The translations under genes were made by a program, and so were the position numbers. The notes under the pieces were generated by a model, which saw only the letters and a list, made by a program, of their open reading frames with translations, had not been told where the DNA came from and searched no databases. Shown one piece after another: positions 29,150 to 38,459 of a stretch of DNA of 64,000 bases. The stretch is from the NCBI RefSeq assembly GCF_030408735.1, contig NZ_CP047204.1, positions 1,922,001 to 1,986,000 on the forward strand, read 5' to 3'. Positions within the stretch are counted from its first letter, which is position 1; each line of letters begins with the position of its first letter. The DNA comes from Corynebacterium faecale (lineage in GTDB: Bacteria; Actinomycetota; Actinomycetes; Mycobacteriales; Mycobacteriaceae).

Positions 29150-31723
29150 TTATGCCTGGTAGTAGGTGATCAGGCCGGTCTCAGCGGCGTTGACCAGCAT
29201 GTCGTTGCATGGGATCACGCGCGCGGTGTAACCGAAGCGTCCCGGGAGATCACGGCAGACCTTCACGGAATAGGTGTCGCCACCGGTATTGACCATGTCG
29301 TAGACGATCGGATCAATGAGCTCACCGTTGTCGCCGGTCGCTCCGAGGATGGCCTGAACGCAGATGTCTTCTTCGCGCAGTTCACCCTTGGATGCCTCCA
29401 CGGAGATCTCAACCTCAACCTCGGTGGATGCGTGTGCATCCTGCTCCACGCTGGTTTCACCGAAACGCAGGTTGGACAGGGATACCGTCTGCCATTCCTT
29501 CTTCACGGTGTTCAGCCATTCAGCATAGGCACCGGCAGCCTCAGGCTTGGAGATGAGCTCAGCCTGGTGCCTGGTCGGGCGGTAGTAGTCAGTGGTGTAG
29601 TCACGGACCATGCGGGTGGAGGTGACCATCGGGGACAGGATGGTCCAGGAGCGACGGACCAGGTCCAGCCAACCCTGTGGAACACCGTTCTCATCGCGGT
29701 CGTAGAACAGCGGTGCAACCTCGTTCTCAAGCAGGTCATAGAGCGCCTGGGACTCAAGGTGATCGCGGTACTCGAAGTCAGGGGATTCCACGGTCGGAAT
29801 GGTCCAACCGGTCTCCTCCTGTGGCATTTCATCCCACCAACCATCAGAGATGGACAGGGTGAGGCCACCGTTCATCACGGCCTTCATGCCTGAGGTGCCG
29901 GAGGCTTCCTGTGGGCGGACCGGGTTGTTCAGCCAGACATCGGTACCGGAGATCAGGTAGCTGGCAAGGTTGATGTCATAATCCGGCAGGAACAGGAAGC
30001 GGTCACGGACGCCGGCCTGGTCTGCGAACTGGACGATCTCCTGCATCAGCTTCTTGCCGCCCATGTCATGGGGGTGTGCCTTGCCGGCGATGACGAACTG
30101 GACTGGGCGTTCCTCGTTGAGGAGGATGGACCGCAGGCGCTCCGGGTTGCGCAGCATCAGGGTCAGACGCTTATAGGTGGAGACACGACGGGCGAAACCG
30201 ATGGTGAGGATGTTTGGATCGAGGACACGACGGGTCCAGCCGAGCTGAGCCTCATTGTGTCCACGGGTGGCCCAGGAGTCATTGGTGGCCTCGCGGGCAA
30301 CATCAACCAGGTCGGCACGCAGCTTGTTGCGCACCTCCCAGATCCGCTCGGAGCTCACGGCGTCCGCGTTGTCCCAGCTGTCCGCGATGGCGAGGTCAAC
30401 GCCGCCGGAGACACGCTCGATGAGCTCGAGCATCTCTGGCTTCACCCAGGTTGGGAGGTGGACACCGTTGGTGACATGGCCGATCGGAACCTCAGCAGGC
30501 TCATAGCCCGGGTAGAGGTTGGCGAACATCTCACGGGAGACATCACCGTGCAGCTTGGCCACACCATTGGCGTGCTGTGAGGAACGCAGACCCATGTGCG
30601 CCATGTTGAAGCGGTAGGGGTCATCCTCACGGCCCAGCTCGATGGCCTTGTCCACTGGGACACCTGGGCAGAGACGCTGATCTTCAGGGAGTCCATCGCC
30701 GAGGTAACGGCGGACCATGGACATGTCGAAGCGGTCGATGCCAGCGGGAACAGGGGTGTGGGTGGTGAAGATGTTGGAGGCACGGACCTGCTCGAAGGCT
30801 GCCTCGTAGTCCATTCCCTTTTCCATGCGCTGACGGACGCGCTCCAGGGTGAGGAAGCCTGCGTGGCCTTCGTTCAGGTGTGCAACCCCCGGGCGGGTCA
30901 GGCCGCGGGCCTCACAGAATGCATCGACGGCACGGACGCCACCGACACCGAGCACCACCTCCTGCTTGATGCGGTGCTCTGAGTCACCACCGTAGAGACG
31001 GTCGGTGACAGAACGCATGTCCTCTGGGTTCTCCTCGAGGTTGCTGTCCAGCAGAAGCAGCGGGATGCGGCCGACGTTAGCCACCCACAGCGCGATCTTC
31101 ATCTCGCGGCCCTCAGGGAAAGCGACTGAGACCTTGACCTGCTCACCGTTTTTATCGGTGACAGCCACGATCGGCAGCTGCTGCGGATCGTGGTATTCGT
31201 ACTTCTCCTGCTGCCAGCCGTCGGCGGACAGGGACTGGGTGAAGTATCCGTGGGTGTAGAGCAGGCCGACACCGATCAGTGGGACACCCAGATCAGATGC
31301 GGACTTCATGTGATCGCCGGCCAGGACGCCGAGTCCGCCGGAGTAGATCGGCAGGCTCGGGTGGATGCCGAATTCCATGGAGAAGTACGCGGCGATGGGG
31401 TTGGTGGTGGAATCCTTCTTGCCAGCTGTCTGCTGGTACCAGAGCGGGACATTGAGGTAGTCGCTGAGGTTCTGGGACTCATCGTTGATACGACCCAGGT
31501 ACTCGTCATCGGTGGCCAACTGGCGGAGACGGGATGCGGGTGCCTGGAGGAGCATCTGCTTGGGATCTTCGCTGAGCTTGCCCCACAGTTCCGGATCGAT
31601 GTCACGGAACAGCTGCTTGGTTTCCTCCCGCCAGGACCAGCGCAGATTGTGCGCGAGCTGAACCAGAGGTTCAAGCTGTGTCGGGAGCTGATTACTGAAC
31701 TGGATTGTGCCTACTGATTTCAC
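29150..31723 (-). CDS. glgP: Glycogen/alpha-glucan phosphorylase
   Basis: Releases glucose-1-phosphate from glycogen or maltodextrin ends. The 857-residue protein belongs to the shorter, GlgP-type phosphorylases, with an N-terminal DUF3417-like region (NLRWSWREETKQLF). The pyridoxal-phosphate lysine lies in GTSGMKAVMNGG. VAHLNEGHAGF and IFTTHTPVPAGIDRFD are further family blocks. Start GTG 31723 with GAGGG upstream. C. glutamicum has two phosphorylase genes; this position next to the M20 amidohydrolase and pyk region suggests the glgP2-type copy. It works with glgX and treY elsewhere in this window. Confidence 0.95.
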   Translation of the reverse strand: MKSVGTIQFSNQLPTQLEPLVQLAHNLRWSWREETKQLFRDIDPELWGKLSEDPKQMLLQAPASRLRQLATDDEYLGRINDESQNLSDYLNVPLWYQQTAGKKDSTTNPIAAYFSMEFGIHPSLPIYSGGLGVLAGDHMKSASDLGVPLIGVGLLYTHGYFTQSLSADGWQQEKYEYHDPQQLPIVAVTDKNGEQVKVSVAFPEGREMKIALWVANVGRIPLLLLDSNLEENPEDMRSVTDRLYGGDSEHRIKQEVVLGVGGVRAVDAFCEARGLTRPGVAHLNEGHAGFLTLERVRQRMEKGMDYEAAFEQVRASNIFTTHTPVPAGIDRFDMSMVRRYLGDGLPEDQRLCPGVPVDKAIELGREDDPYRFNMAHMGLRSSQHANGVAKLHGDVSREMFANLYPGYEPAEVPIGHVTNGVHLPTWVKPEMLELIERVSGGVDLAIADSWDNADAVSSERIWEVRNKLRADLVDVAREATNDSWATRGHNEAQLGWTRRVLDPNILTIGFARRVSTYKRLTLMLRNPERLRSILLNEERPVQFVIAGKAHPHDMGGKKLMQEIVQFADQAGVRDRFLFLPDYDINLASYLISGTDVWLNNPVRPQEASGTSGMKAVMNGGLTLSISDGWWDEMPQEETGWTIPTVESPDFEYRDHLESQALYDLLENEVAPLFYDRDENGVPQGWLDLVRRSWTILSPMVTSTRMVRDYTTDYYRPTRHQAELISKPEAAGAYAEWLNTVKKEWQTVSLSNLRFGETSVEQDAHASTEVEVEISVEASKGELREEDICVQAILGATGDNGELIDPIVYDMVNTGGDTYSVKVCRDLPGRFGYTARVIPCNDMLVNAAETGLITYYQA

Positions 31724-31839
31724 GCCCTCAAACCTAGCCCGAACTTGGCGCTCCTGCTACCGGAATCGCTGCACAATTCCTATAGGGAGGAAATTACGGG
31801 GGCAGAGAGTATGGTGTTCACCTCCGTACCGGTGGGTTT

Positions 31840-32739
31840 TCAGCGTTCGAGGAGTTCTTCGGTGGTTACTCCCGGTAGGGAAACCGTCACCGGGGTTCCC
31901 CATGGATCCTTCATGATGATGGAGGTTCCATTATCGGAGTGCTCCCAGTCCCCCAGCCGTGCAACAAGCAGGTCCAGATCATTGCGCTCCGGCACGAGGA
32001 TGGAGACCTCAGCAAGCCCCAGGGTGGCTGCCCGTGGTCCAGCCCCACCGGAATGCCAGGTGTTCATGGCCACGTGGTGATGGTATCCGCCGGCGGAGGT
32101 GAACAGTGCACCCGGGATGGAGGTGGTGCGCTCGAATCCGATGCGGTCAATATAGAAGTTGGAGGCCTGGTTCAGGTCACCGACCTGGAGGTGGACATGT
32201 CCGATGGTGGCTGGCTGGATCGAGGTGGAATTCAGAATGTTCTGGTCCATGTGCTTCTGCAGATAGGCGTTCGGATCCAGGTAGATCGTGGCCATATCCA
32301 CGTCGTTGCCGGTGTAGGTCCAGGCGTCGCGTGGCCGGTCGAAGTACAGCTCGATGCCGTTGCCCTCCGGATCGGTGAAGTAGAACGCCTCGGAGACGAG
32401 GTGATCAGAGGAACCGACGAAGCTGGATCGCGTGTCCTGCGCTGCACGGTAAACGGTAGCCGCGAGGGACGCAGGGGTCTCGAAGAGGAAGGCGGTGTGA
32501 TAAAGACCTGCCTGGCGGGGATCAACACCCGGAAGGTCCGGAGTGGCGATCAACCTCATCAGTGGTACTCCGTTGCGCCCGAGCACCCGGTGCACTTCCC
32601 TGCCCCGGGATTTCTCTTCAATGGGATCCATGTCCAGGATGGCTGCGTAGTAGGAGGACATATTCTCCAGGTCGCCGACGTGGAGGGTGACGGCGTCCAT
32701 GTGGGTTGCGGAGTTGATGTTCTTTTCCAGGGTGCTCAT
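31840..32739 (-). CDS. VOC-family extradiol dioxygenase (catechol 2,3-dioxygenase type)
   Basis: A 299-residue protein with two glyoxalase/VOC modules. The first starts VTLHVGDLENMSSYYAAIL. The second starts GHVHLQVGDLNQASNFYIDRI and carries a His-rich GGYHHHVAMNTW block. Candidate Fe or Mn ligands are the His of GHVHL, the His of the second block and a downstream Glu. It resembles B. subtilis CatE-type ring-cleaving enzymes. The substrate is unknown; thiol or quinone-linked functions are also found in VOC proteins. A perfect palindrome lies 64 bp upstream of the start, which suggests control by a local-type regulator encoded elsewhere. Confidence 0.85.
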   Translation of the reverse strand: MSTLEKNINSATHMDAVTLHVGDLENMSSYYAAILDMDPIEEKSRGREVHRVLGRNGVPLMRLIATPDLPGVDPRQAGLYHTAFLFETPASLAATVYRAAQDTRSSFVGSSDHLVSEAFYFTDPEGNGIELYFDRPRDAWTYTGNDVDMATIYLDPNAYLQKHMDQNILNSTSIQPATIGHVHLQVGDLNQASNFYIDRIGFERTTSIPGALFTSAGGYHHHVAMNTWHSGGAGPRAATLGLAEVSILVPERNDLDLLVARLGDWEHSDNGTSIIMKDPWGTPVTVSLPGVTTEELLER

Positions 32740-32803
32740 GATGATTATCTCTCTTCTCGCTGACTGCTGCTGTGGTGTTAGTTATAGTTATACGCCCATT
32801 TAG

Positions 32804-32815
32804 TTGACATGTCAA
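32804..32815. promoter_or_regulatory. Palindrome upstream of the VOC dioxygenase, possible operator
   Basis: TTGACATGTCAA is a perfect 12-bp palindrome. It sits in an AT-rich stretch with a repeated GTTATA, about 65-76 bp before the dioxygenase ATG, where a promoter should lie. The bases TTGACA could also be a -35 hexamer, which would put a repressor directly over it. No regulator gene is adjacent. Confidence 0.4.
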
Positions 32816-32845
32816 GCAATTCACGCAGCATCAGGAAACACAAAA

Positions 32846-32870
32846 GGCGCTGACAAAGATTGTCAGCGCC
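32846..32870 (-). terminator. Intrinsic terminator of pyk
   Basis: A perfect 10-bp stem (32846-32855 with 32861-32870) has a 5-nt loop and is followed on the minus strand by TTTTG. It lies 17 bp after the pyk stop codon. Confidence 0.92.
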
Positions 32871-32886
32871 CAGTGCAGGGGAAAAT

Positions 32887-34311
32887 CTACTTCGGAACCC
32901 GGGTATCCTCACCCAGGAGATGGACGTGGATCATGTTGGTATTACCGGTCACTCCGGGAGGGGAACCTGCGACAACAACCATCATGTCGTCCTTCTGGTA
33001 CTCATCCATGGCCAGGAGTGCGCGATCAACCTCACGCATCATATCGTCGGTGTCATCCACCTTCGGGCACAGGAACGTCTGGGTACCCCAGGTGAGCGCC
33101 AGCTGGGAACGAACATCCGGATCCGGAGTGAACACGAGCAACGGCAGATGTGAATGCAGACGCGCAAGCCTCTTGGCGGTGTCACCGGAGGTGGTGAACG
33201 CCACCAGTGCGCGGGCATTGAGCCGCTCGGCGATATCACGTGCGGAGTAGGAGATGACACCACGCTTGGTGCGTGGAATATGGGTGAGATCCGGAACGCG
33301 GCCGTCGGTCTCTGCGAAACGGACGATGCGGGACATGGTGCGGACCACGTTGTGTGGATCCTTACCCACGGAGGTCTCACCGGAGAGCATCACGGCATCT
33401 GCGCCGTCGAGAACCGCATTGGCAACGTCAGATGCCTCGGCGCGGGTCGGACGGGAGTTTTCAATCATGGAGTCAAGCATCTGGGTGGCCACGATGACCG
33501 GCTTGGCATTCTCACGGGCAATCTGGATGGCGCGCTTCTGAACCAGCGGGACCTCTTCCAGTGGCACCTCAACGCCCAAGTCACCACGGGCAACCATCAC
33601 GGCGTCGAAGGCCAGGACGATGGACTCAAGTGCTGCGACAGCTTCCGGCTTCTCCAGTTTTGCAATAACGGGGACACGGCGTCCCTCCTCGTCCATGATG
33701 GCATGGACCAGTTCAACGTCAGCCGGGGAGCGAACGAAGGAGAGCGCAATGAAATCGACGCCGAGCTTCAGCGCGAAACGCAGGTCGGTGATGTCCTTCT
33801 CGGACAGCGCCGGAACGGAGATGTCCATGCCCGGCAGGGAGACACCCTTGTTGTTTGAGACCGGGCCGCCTTCAACGACCTCGCAGATGACGTCATTGCC
33901 CTCGACGGACACGCAGACAAGGCCGACCTTGCCGTCATCGATCAGGAGGCGGTCACCTGGCTTGGCATCCCTGGCCAGGTTCTTGTAGGTGGTGGAGACA
34001 CGGTCATGGGTGCCCTCCACCTCATCGACCGTGATGCGGACGGTTTCACCGGTCTCCCATACCGTGGGGCCATCCTTGAAGCGCCCAAGACGGATCTTGG
34101 GGCCCTGCAGGTCAGCCAGAATGCCGACGGCACGACCGGTTTTTTCAGTGGCCTCGCGGACCCACTTGTAGTTCTGTTCATGATCAGGGTGATCGCCATG
34201 GGAGAAGTTCAGTCGGGCAACATTCATGCCGTCCTGAACGAGTCGCAGAATTCCATCTGCGCTGGCAACCGCCGGGCCAAGGGTGCATACAATCTTCGTT
34301 CGTCTTTCCAC
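32887..34311 (-). CDS. pyk: Pyruvate kinase
   Basis: Last step of glycolysis, phosphoenolpyruvate to pyruvate with ATP gain. The 474 residues follow RRTKIVCTLGPAVAS, an N-terminus shared with C. glutamicum Pyk. The active-site signature VIAKLEKPEAV contains the catalytic Lys, and MVARGDLGVE and ATQMLDSMI follow. Start is GTG 34311; codons further upstream in frame have no standard start except one distant codon at 34341. Own terminator. The pyk-lgt proximity matches M. tuberculosis Rv1614-Rv1617. Confidence 0.97.
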   Translation of the reverse strand: MERRTKIVCTLGPAVASADGILRLVQDGMNVARLNFSHGDHPDHEQNYKWVREATEKTGRAVGILADLQGPKIRLGRFKDGPTVWETGETVRITVDEVEGTHDRVSTTYKNLARDAKPGDRLLIDDGKVGLVCVSVEGNDVICEVVEGGPVSNNKGVSLPGMDISVPALSEKDITDLRFALKLGVDFIALSFVRSPADVELVHAIMDEEGRRVPVIAKLEKPEAVAALESIVLAFDAVMVARGDLGVEVPLEEVPLVQKRAIQIARENAKPVIVATQMLDSMIENSRPTRAEASDVANAVLDGADAVMLSGETSVGKDPHNVVRTMSRIVRFAETDGRVPDLTHIPRTKRGVISYSARDIAERLNARALVAFTTSGDTAKRLARLHSHLPLLVFTPDPDVRSQLALTWGTQTFLCPKVDDTDDMMREVDRALLAMDEYQKDDMMVVVAGSPPGVTGNTNMIHVHLLGEDTRVPK

Positions 34312-34545
34312 ACTGACCAGCCTAACCCTTTCCCTTCCCACCGGCTACAACGAGTCCGGATAGTTGGCCAGCAGTTCATCAGCTGTACGCACTGCATAAG
34401 TACCGTGGGGAGACCTGAACAGCACCACCGAAAGTGGCGGGATAACCCGATGACATGGCGAAATCACCCCAAGATCGGGCACTGTCAAAACCAACCGGAC
34501 AGTGCGCTATCGCCCACAAAAGCAGTCAGGCGATAATGGTCACAT

Positions 34546-35487
34546 CTAATGTTCGGAGCGGGGTGATCTCCTCCCGCCCCCTGTCGGATCGCCGTCATTC
34601 ATGTCGCCTGCGGACATCTCCGCGAGAGCCGCCTGGTGGAATGGATCGACCTCATCCGGCGATTCGCGCCCCTTCTTCAGCAGGAAGAAGACAATGACCG
34701 CACCGATGAAGACCACCGCGGACACCAGCGTGTTGATACGCATGTCGAACACCATCGTGGCCTCATCCGTGCGCATCTGTTCAATCCAGAACCTGCCCAG
34801 GGTATAACCTGCGACGTACAGGGCGAAGACGCGCCCATGCCCCAGGCGGAACCTCCGGTCGGCCCAGATGAGCAGGGCGAAGATGAGCAGATTCCACAAC
34901 AGTTCATAAAGGAAGGTGGGATGCACGGTGGCCATGACCTCACCGGTGGAACGGCCCATTACCGGGGAGAACCGTCCGTCCTCGTCCACCCGGTAGTAGA
35001 TCTCCAATGCCCACGGGACATCGGTCTCGGCGCCGTAGAGCTCCTGGTTGAACCAGTTGCCCAACCTGCCGATCGCCTGGGCGAGGATGATGCCCGGCGC
35101 AACAGCGTCCGCGAACGGTCCGAGCGGCAGCTTCTTGTAGCGGAAGTACCCCCACACGGCCAGGCCACCCAGGATGATGCCTCCCCAGATACCCAGACCG
35201 CCGTTGGTGATCTTCAGGGCGTCCACCGGGTCACAGGTTTCACAGAAGTACTTCTGGTTGTCGGTAATCACGTGGTAAATCCGGGCGCCGATGATGCCTG
35301 CGGGAACCGCCACGATGGCGGCGTCCAGCACCACCTCGGGATTGCCCCCACGCGCGACATACCGCTTCCTGGTGAGCCAGATGGCCACGATGATGCCCAC
35401 GATGATGCATATGGCATAGGCACGGACCGGGAAGGAACCCAGGTGCCATACGCCCTGGGGTGGAGATGGGATTGCTGCCAGTGTCAT
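34546..35487 (-). CDS. lgt: Prolipoprotein diacylglyceryl transferase
   Basis: Membrane enzyme that attaches diacylglycerol to the lipobox cysteine of preproteins. Seven hydrophobic helices and the signature [13 protein letters not shown] are present, with [13 protein letters not shown] before it. About 313 residues from ATG 35487, which gives the usual short N-terminus; an in-frame GTG at 35517 is possible and neither has a clear ribosome-binding site. The C-terminal 45 residues are polar and variable. Two likely clients, the lipoprotein at 48 kb and the substrate-binding protein at 54 kb, are in this window. Confidence 0.95.
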   Translation of the reverse strand: MTLAAIPSPPQGVWHLGSFPVRAYAICIIVGIIVAIWLTRKRYVARGGNPEVVLDAAIVAVPAGIIGARIYHVITDNQKYFCETCDPVDALKITNGGLGIWGGIILGGLAVWGYFRYKKLPLGPFADAVAPGIILAQAIGRLGNWFNQELYGAETDVPWALEIYYRVDEDGRFSPVMGRSTGEVMATVHPTFLYELLWNLLIFALLIWADRRFRLGHGRVFALYVAGYTLGRFWIEQMRTDEATMVFDMRINTLVSAVVFIGAVIVFFLLKKGRESPDEVDPFHQAALAEMSAGDMNDGDPTGGGRRSPRSEH

Positions 35488-35599
35488 GACATCCACAGTT
35501 GTTTCAAACCTCGTCACGTGTCAGTGCGGAATTCTAGAATATGAATAGCACTAACTTAGCAATGCCACCCGCCCGGGGAGCGACTGCGCCCCCACCACC

Positions 35600-35641
35600 A
35601 GTCCACCGTGGTGCCCGCTGGGGGCGCCACCAGGGTGGACT
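35600..35641. repeat. Long GC-rich hairpin between the TrpC-like gene and lgt
   Basis: Outer arms 35600-35607 and 35634-35641 pair perfectly. An inner, imperfect stem (from 35609-35613 with 35628-35632) makes a long hairpin. No T-run follows on the minus strand, so it may only slow polymerase or stabilise the upstream message. It lies 24 bp after the TrpC-like stop. Confidence 0.5.
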
Positions 35642-35664
35642 GATGGGGCGTCGATAAGCAGGTT

Positions 35665-36450
35665 TCAGCGTGACGGGCAGGCGGGGTGCATGCCGGCGGA
35701 CACCAACGATTTGGTGGCGGCCAGCGGGTTGTGTGGCACGTAGATGGCATCGGCGGAGTGACGGGCGTAGGCCATCAACTCCCTGGGTGTCCAACAACCC
35801 CCCACCACCAGACGCACCGTCTCCTTCGGCAGCACCTCACAGATTCCCGCGAAGGCCTCGGGCAGAGTTTTAGGACCGTGATAGCCGGTCACATCCACGG
35901 CCACCACGGACGCTCTGGCTGCCACCGCACGACGGGCCTCATCGGGGTTGCGCACCTCGACGAAGGCGCTCATGCCCAGGGCCTCGGTGCGGTCCACCAG
36001 TGATTCCAGTTTGTGTTGATCCATGGCCCAGACCGCGAGTGGCAGTGCATCGGCGCCCATCACGCGCGCCTCGTGAATCTGATAGGGATCAATGATCAGA
36101 TCGTCGAGTAATAAAGGGAGCGTCACCGCCAACCGGATATCCTCAATATCCTTCACCGCCGTGGCGAACTGTCCCCGCCGAACCGTGTAGCTGAGCATCG
36201 CCGCCCCGAGTTCCTCGACACGTGCGGCGAAATCCACTGGGTTGTGGTGATCAGCAAAATCCGAGGCCACTCGGTCGAAGGCGGCAATCACATTGCAGCC
36301 AGACCGCAGGAGAACCGACCGGACATCAATTACTTCCGGAGTACTGGATGACCGCGACTTCGCCTTCACATTCTGAAACGACACCTTCTCCTCACGTGCC
36401 GCAACTTCTGCTGCGACATCCTGGAGAATGCGGTTATCAACTGTAACCAT
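35665..36450 (-). CDS. TrpC-like protein lacking catalytic residues (indole-3-glycerol-phosphate synthase pseudoenzyme)
   Basis: A 261-residue (beta/alpha)8-barrel homologue of indole-3-glycerol-phosphate synthase. The link is clear at residues 119-131 (IIDPYQIHEARVM) and 163-169. Residues that do the chemistry in true TrpC are changed: the Glu/Lys pair of the ExK motif is Ala57/Asp59, the lysine of the KDF motif is Asp116, the Asn of the NNRD motif falls in a DVTG stretch near 186-189, and the SES motif reads VGGC (216-219). Only the Glu of the TEV/VEV motif (Glu165) remains. The reading frame is intact and has a good AGGAGG site. It sits where mycobacteria have trpC, beside the Trp-associated membrane gene and lgt. 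It probably has a binding or structural role rather than the tryptophan step. Confidence 0.8.
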   Translation of the reverse strand: MVTVDNRILQDVAAEVAAREEKVSFQNVKAKSRSSSTPEVIDVRSVLLRSGCNVIAAFDRVASDFADHHNPVDFAARVEELGAAMLSYTVRRGQFATAVKDIEDIRLAVTLPLLLDDLIIDPYQIHEARVMGADALPLAVWAMDQHKLESLVDRTEALGMSAFVEVRNPDEARRAVAARASVVAVDVTGYHGPKTLPEAFAGICEVLPKETVRLVVGGCWTPRELMAYARHSADAIYVPHNPLAATKSLVSAGMHPACPSR

Positions 36451-36527
36451 GCCCGACCTCCTTCCTACACATGCAGGAATAAGGTTATCCCGAGTGCAGG
36501 TGGCTTAAGAAATCAGGTCTCCGGTTT

Positions 36528-37196
36528 CTAGCTCCGACCAGTGCTTTTACCACTACCCCCGGAAGCGTCAGTGGGATCAATGTCCTCATCAAGTGCGTCC
36601 CACATCACACGTCCAGAATCGGGTGCGGTCTCCAGGTCCGTCCGGATCTTCTCTGCCCGCGCCTGACGGCGTTCATAGCGGCTCGCCTGTGCCGGATCAG
36701 TACCGGGACGCATGGCCAGCAGCACACCACCGAACAGGGCCAGCGCGCAACCGATCAACGCCACCACAGCAGCCAGTGGATGATTGCTCACATCGGTGAT
36801 CCCCGCCCATTCCGACAACAGGGTGCCGGAGTTGGCTTGTTGGCTGGCCACTCCTGAGGTCAGCAGCGTCCGGGCGCGTTCTGCATCCTCGGCGGTGGCC
36901 TCCCCGGTCAGCAGCGACAGCGGGGACAGGCTCGCAGCGATGGCCACTGCGGCTGAGATGACACCGATGATGCGTCGGCCCAGGCTGCGCAGCACCAATC
37001 CCGCCACACACGCCGCAGCCAGGACGAGCGCCAGAGCCATGATCTCCGTGGACCACACGGCTCCCACGATCGACTGGGTGGAGCTGCCCGATTTGTCATC
37101 GAACGCCTCCACCGTGATCCAGTTCATCCGGGAGCTGATCCAGACCACGAGGGCGCCAACTCCGATCATCAAGGCTGCCAGCACGCGGGGTTTCAT
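36528..37196 (-). CDS. Trp-biosynthesis-associated membrane protein (TIGR02234 / Rv1610 type)
   Basis: A 222-residue membrane protein with four hydrophobic helices (about 5-25, 55-75, 80-95 and 145-165) and a charged cytoplasmic tail. It carries the family-type N-terminal ISSRMNWITVEAFD. ATG 37196 is used because AAAGGA lies six bases upstream; ATG 37214 has no such site. In mycobacteria this gene stands between trpE and trpC. Here it stands between hisI and the TrpC-like gene, with trpE absent. Function unknown. Confidence 0.78.
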   Translation of the reverse strand: MKPRVLAALMIGVGALVVWISSRMNWITVEAFDDKSGSSTQSIVGAVWSTEIMALALVLAAACVAGLVLRSLGRRIIGVISAAVAIAASLSPLSLLTGEATAEDAERARTLLTSGVASQQANSGTLLSEWAGITDVSNHPLAAVVALIGCALALFGGVLLAMRPGTDPAQASRYERRQARAEKIRTDLETAPDSGRVMWDALDEDIDPTDASGGSGKSTGRS

Positions 37197-37267
37197 AGTG
37201 ATTCCTTTGCTCATTGTGTTGTGCGGCGTGCGGTGGCACGCCCCGCTGCCAGATGCTTATCGACGTG

Positions 37268-37657
37268 CTACGCCGACGGCCCCAGCAGGGTGTCTGCATC
37301 GAAGCAGGTGCGGTCGCCGGTATGGCAGGCGCCTCCGGTCTGGTGGACAGTGACCAGGACGGTATCACCATCACAATCCAGGGACACTCCCGTCACCTCC
37401 TGCACATTGCCCGATGTCAGCCCCTTGATCCAATATTCATCACGGGAACGGGAGTAGTAAGTGCCCCTGCGGGTGGCCAGGGTGTATGCAAGCGCGTGGG
37501 TATCCATCCAGGCCATCATGAGGACTTCACGGGTATCCGTGGCCTGAACGATGGCCGGGATGAGCCCGGCGTCGTTGAACTTGAGGCGGTTGGCAATGGC
37601 CGGATCAAGCTCAAACTCCGCCGGATTGTCACTCACCTGTGCCGCAGGCCCGGTCAC
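37268..37657 (-). CDS. hisI: Phosphoribosyl-AMP cyclohydrolase
   Basis: Third step of histidine synthesis, opening the adenine ring of phosphoribosyl-AMP. The 129 residues carry the zinc/magnesium motif [21 protein letters not shown], with Asp and Cys ligands, and an early [27 protein letters not shown] block (split here). GTG start overlaps the hisF stop by four bases. Last his gene of the operon. The PR-ATP pyrophosphohydrolase (hisE) is a separate gene outside the window, as usual in Actinobacteria. Confidence 0.95.
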   Translation of the reverse strand: MTGPAAQVSDNPAEFELDPAIANRLKFNDAGLIPAIVQATDTREVLMMAWMDTHALAYTLATRRGTYYSRSRDEYWIKGLTSGNVQEVTGVSLDCDGDTVLVTVHQTGGACHTGDRTCFDADTLLGPSA

Positions 37658-38430
37658 CTGCGGACCTCGAATCCTGCGCCCTCGATGGCATCCTTGACCT
37701 CAACGATGGACACCTCACCGAAGTGGAAGATGGTGGCGGCGAGGACGGCATTGGCGCCAGCCTCGACCGCGGGCGGGAAGTGCTCAGCAGTGCCTGCTCC
37801 TCCGGAGGCGATCACCGGGATGGAGACGGCGGCGCGGACCTTCTCCAGCAGCTCGATATCAAAACCATTCTTGGTACCGTCACCATCCATGGAGTTCAGC
37901 AGGATCTCCCCCACACCGAGCTCCTCACCGCGTCGGGCCCAGTCGATGGCATCCAGGCCTGCTGACCTGGTGCCACCGTGGGTGGTCACCTCGAAACCAG
38001 ACGGTTGCGGCGCACCGCCTTCCGGCACGCGACGGGCATCCACCGACAACACGATGCACTGGGCGCCGAAACGCTGGGACAGCTCAGAGAGCAACTCGGG
38101 ACGCGCGATGGCGGAGGTGTTCACGCTGACCTTGTCAGCACCGGCGCGCAGCAACTGGTCCACGTCCTCGACACTGCGTACACCGCCACCCACAGTCAGG
38201 GGGATGAAGATCTGCTCGGCGGTGCGACGCACCACCTCCAGCATGGTGCCGCGTCCGTCCTTGGAGGCGGAGACATCGAGGAAGGTCAGTTCGTCAGCGC
38301 CCTCCTCCCCATAACGTCGGGCCAGTTCAACCGGATCACCGGCATCGCGGAGGTTCTCAAAGTTGACCCCCTTGACCACTCGTCCGTTGTCAACATCCAG
38401 GCAAGGGATAACCCTGATTGCCACACCCAT
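37654..38430 (-). CDS. hisF: Imidazole glycerol phosphate synthase, cyclase subunit HisF
   Basis: Cyclises PRFAR with ammonia from HisH to imidazole glycerol phosphate and AICAR. The 258 residues have the catalytic Asp in [15 protein letters not shown] and the second Asp in NSMDGDGTK, as well as VGGGVRS. ATG 38430 gives the standard HisF N-terminus; an upstream in-frame ATG at 38460 touching the impA stop adds ten unlikely residues. Confidence 0.96.
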   Translation of the reverse strand: MGVAIRVIPCLDVDNGRVVKGVNFENLRDAGDPVELARRYGEEGADELTFLDVSASKDGRGTMLEVVRRTAEQIFIPLTVGGGVRSVEDVDQLLRAGADKVSVNTSAIARPELLSELSQRFGAQCIVLSVDARRVPEGGAPQPSGFEVTTHGGTRSAGLDAIDWARRGEELGVGEILLNSMDGDGTKNGFDIELLEKVRAAVSIPVIASGGAGTAEHFPPAVEAGANAVLAATIFHFGEVSIVEVKDAIEGAGFEVRR

Positions 38431-38459
38431 GTTTCTCGCTCTTTTCTGAGGTTTCTTCA

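Noticed and set aside
34479..34505. 8-bp inverted repeat between pyk and lgt as lgt terminator
   Set aside because: There is no T-run on the minus strand and the stem is short with an 11-nt loop.
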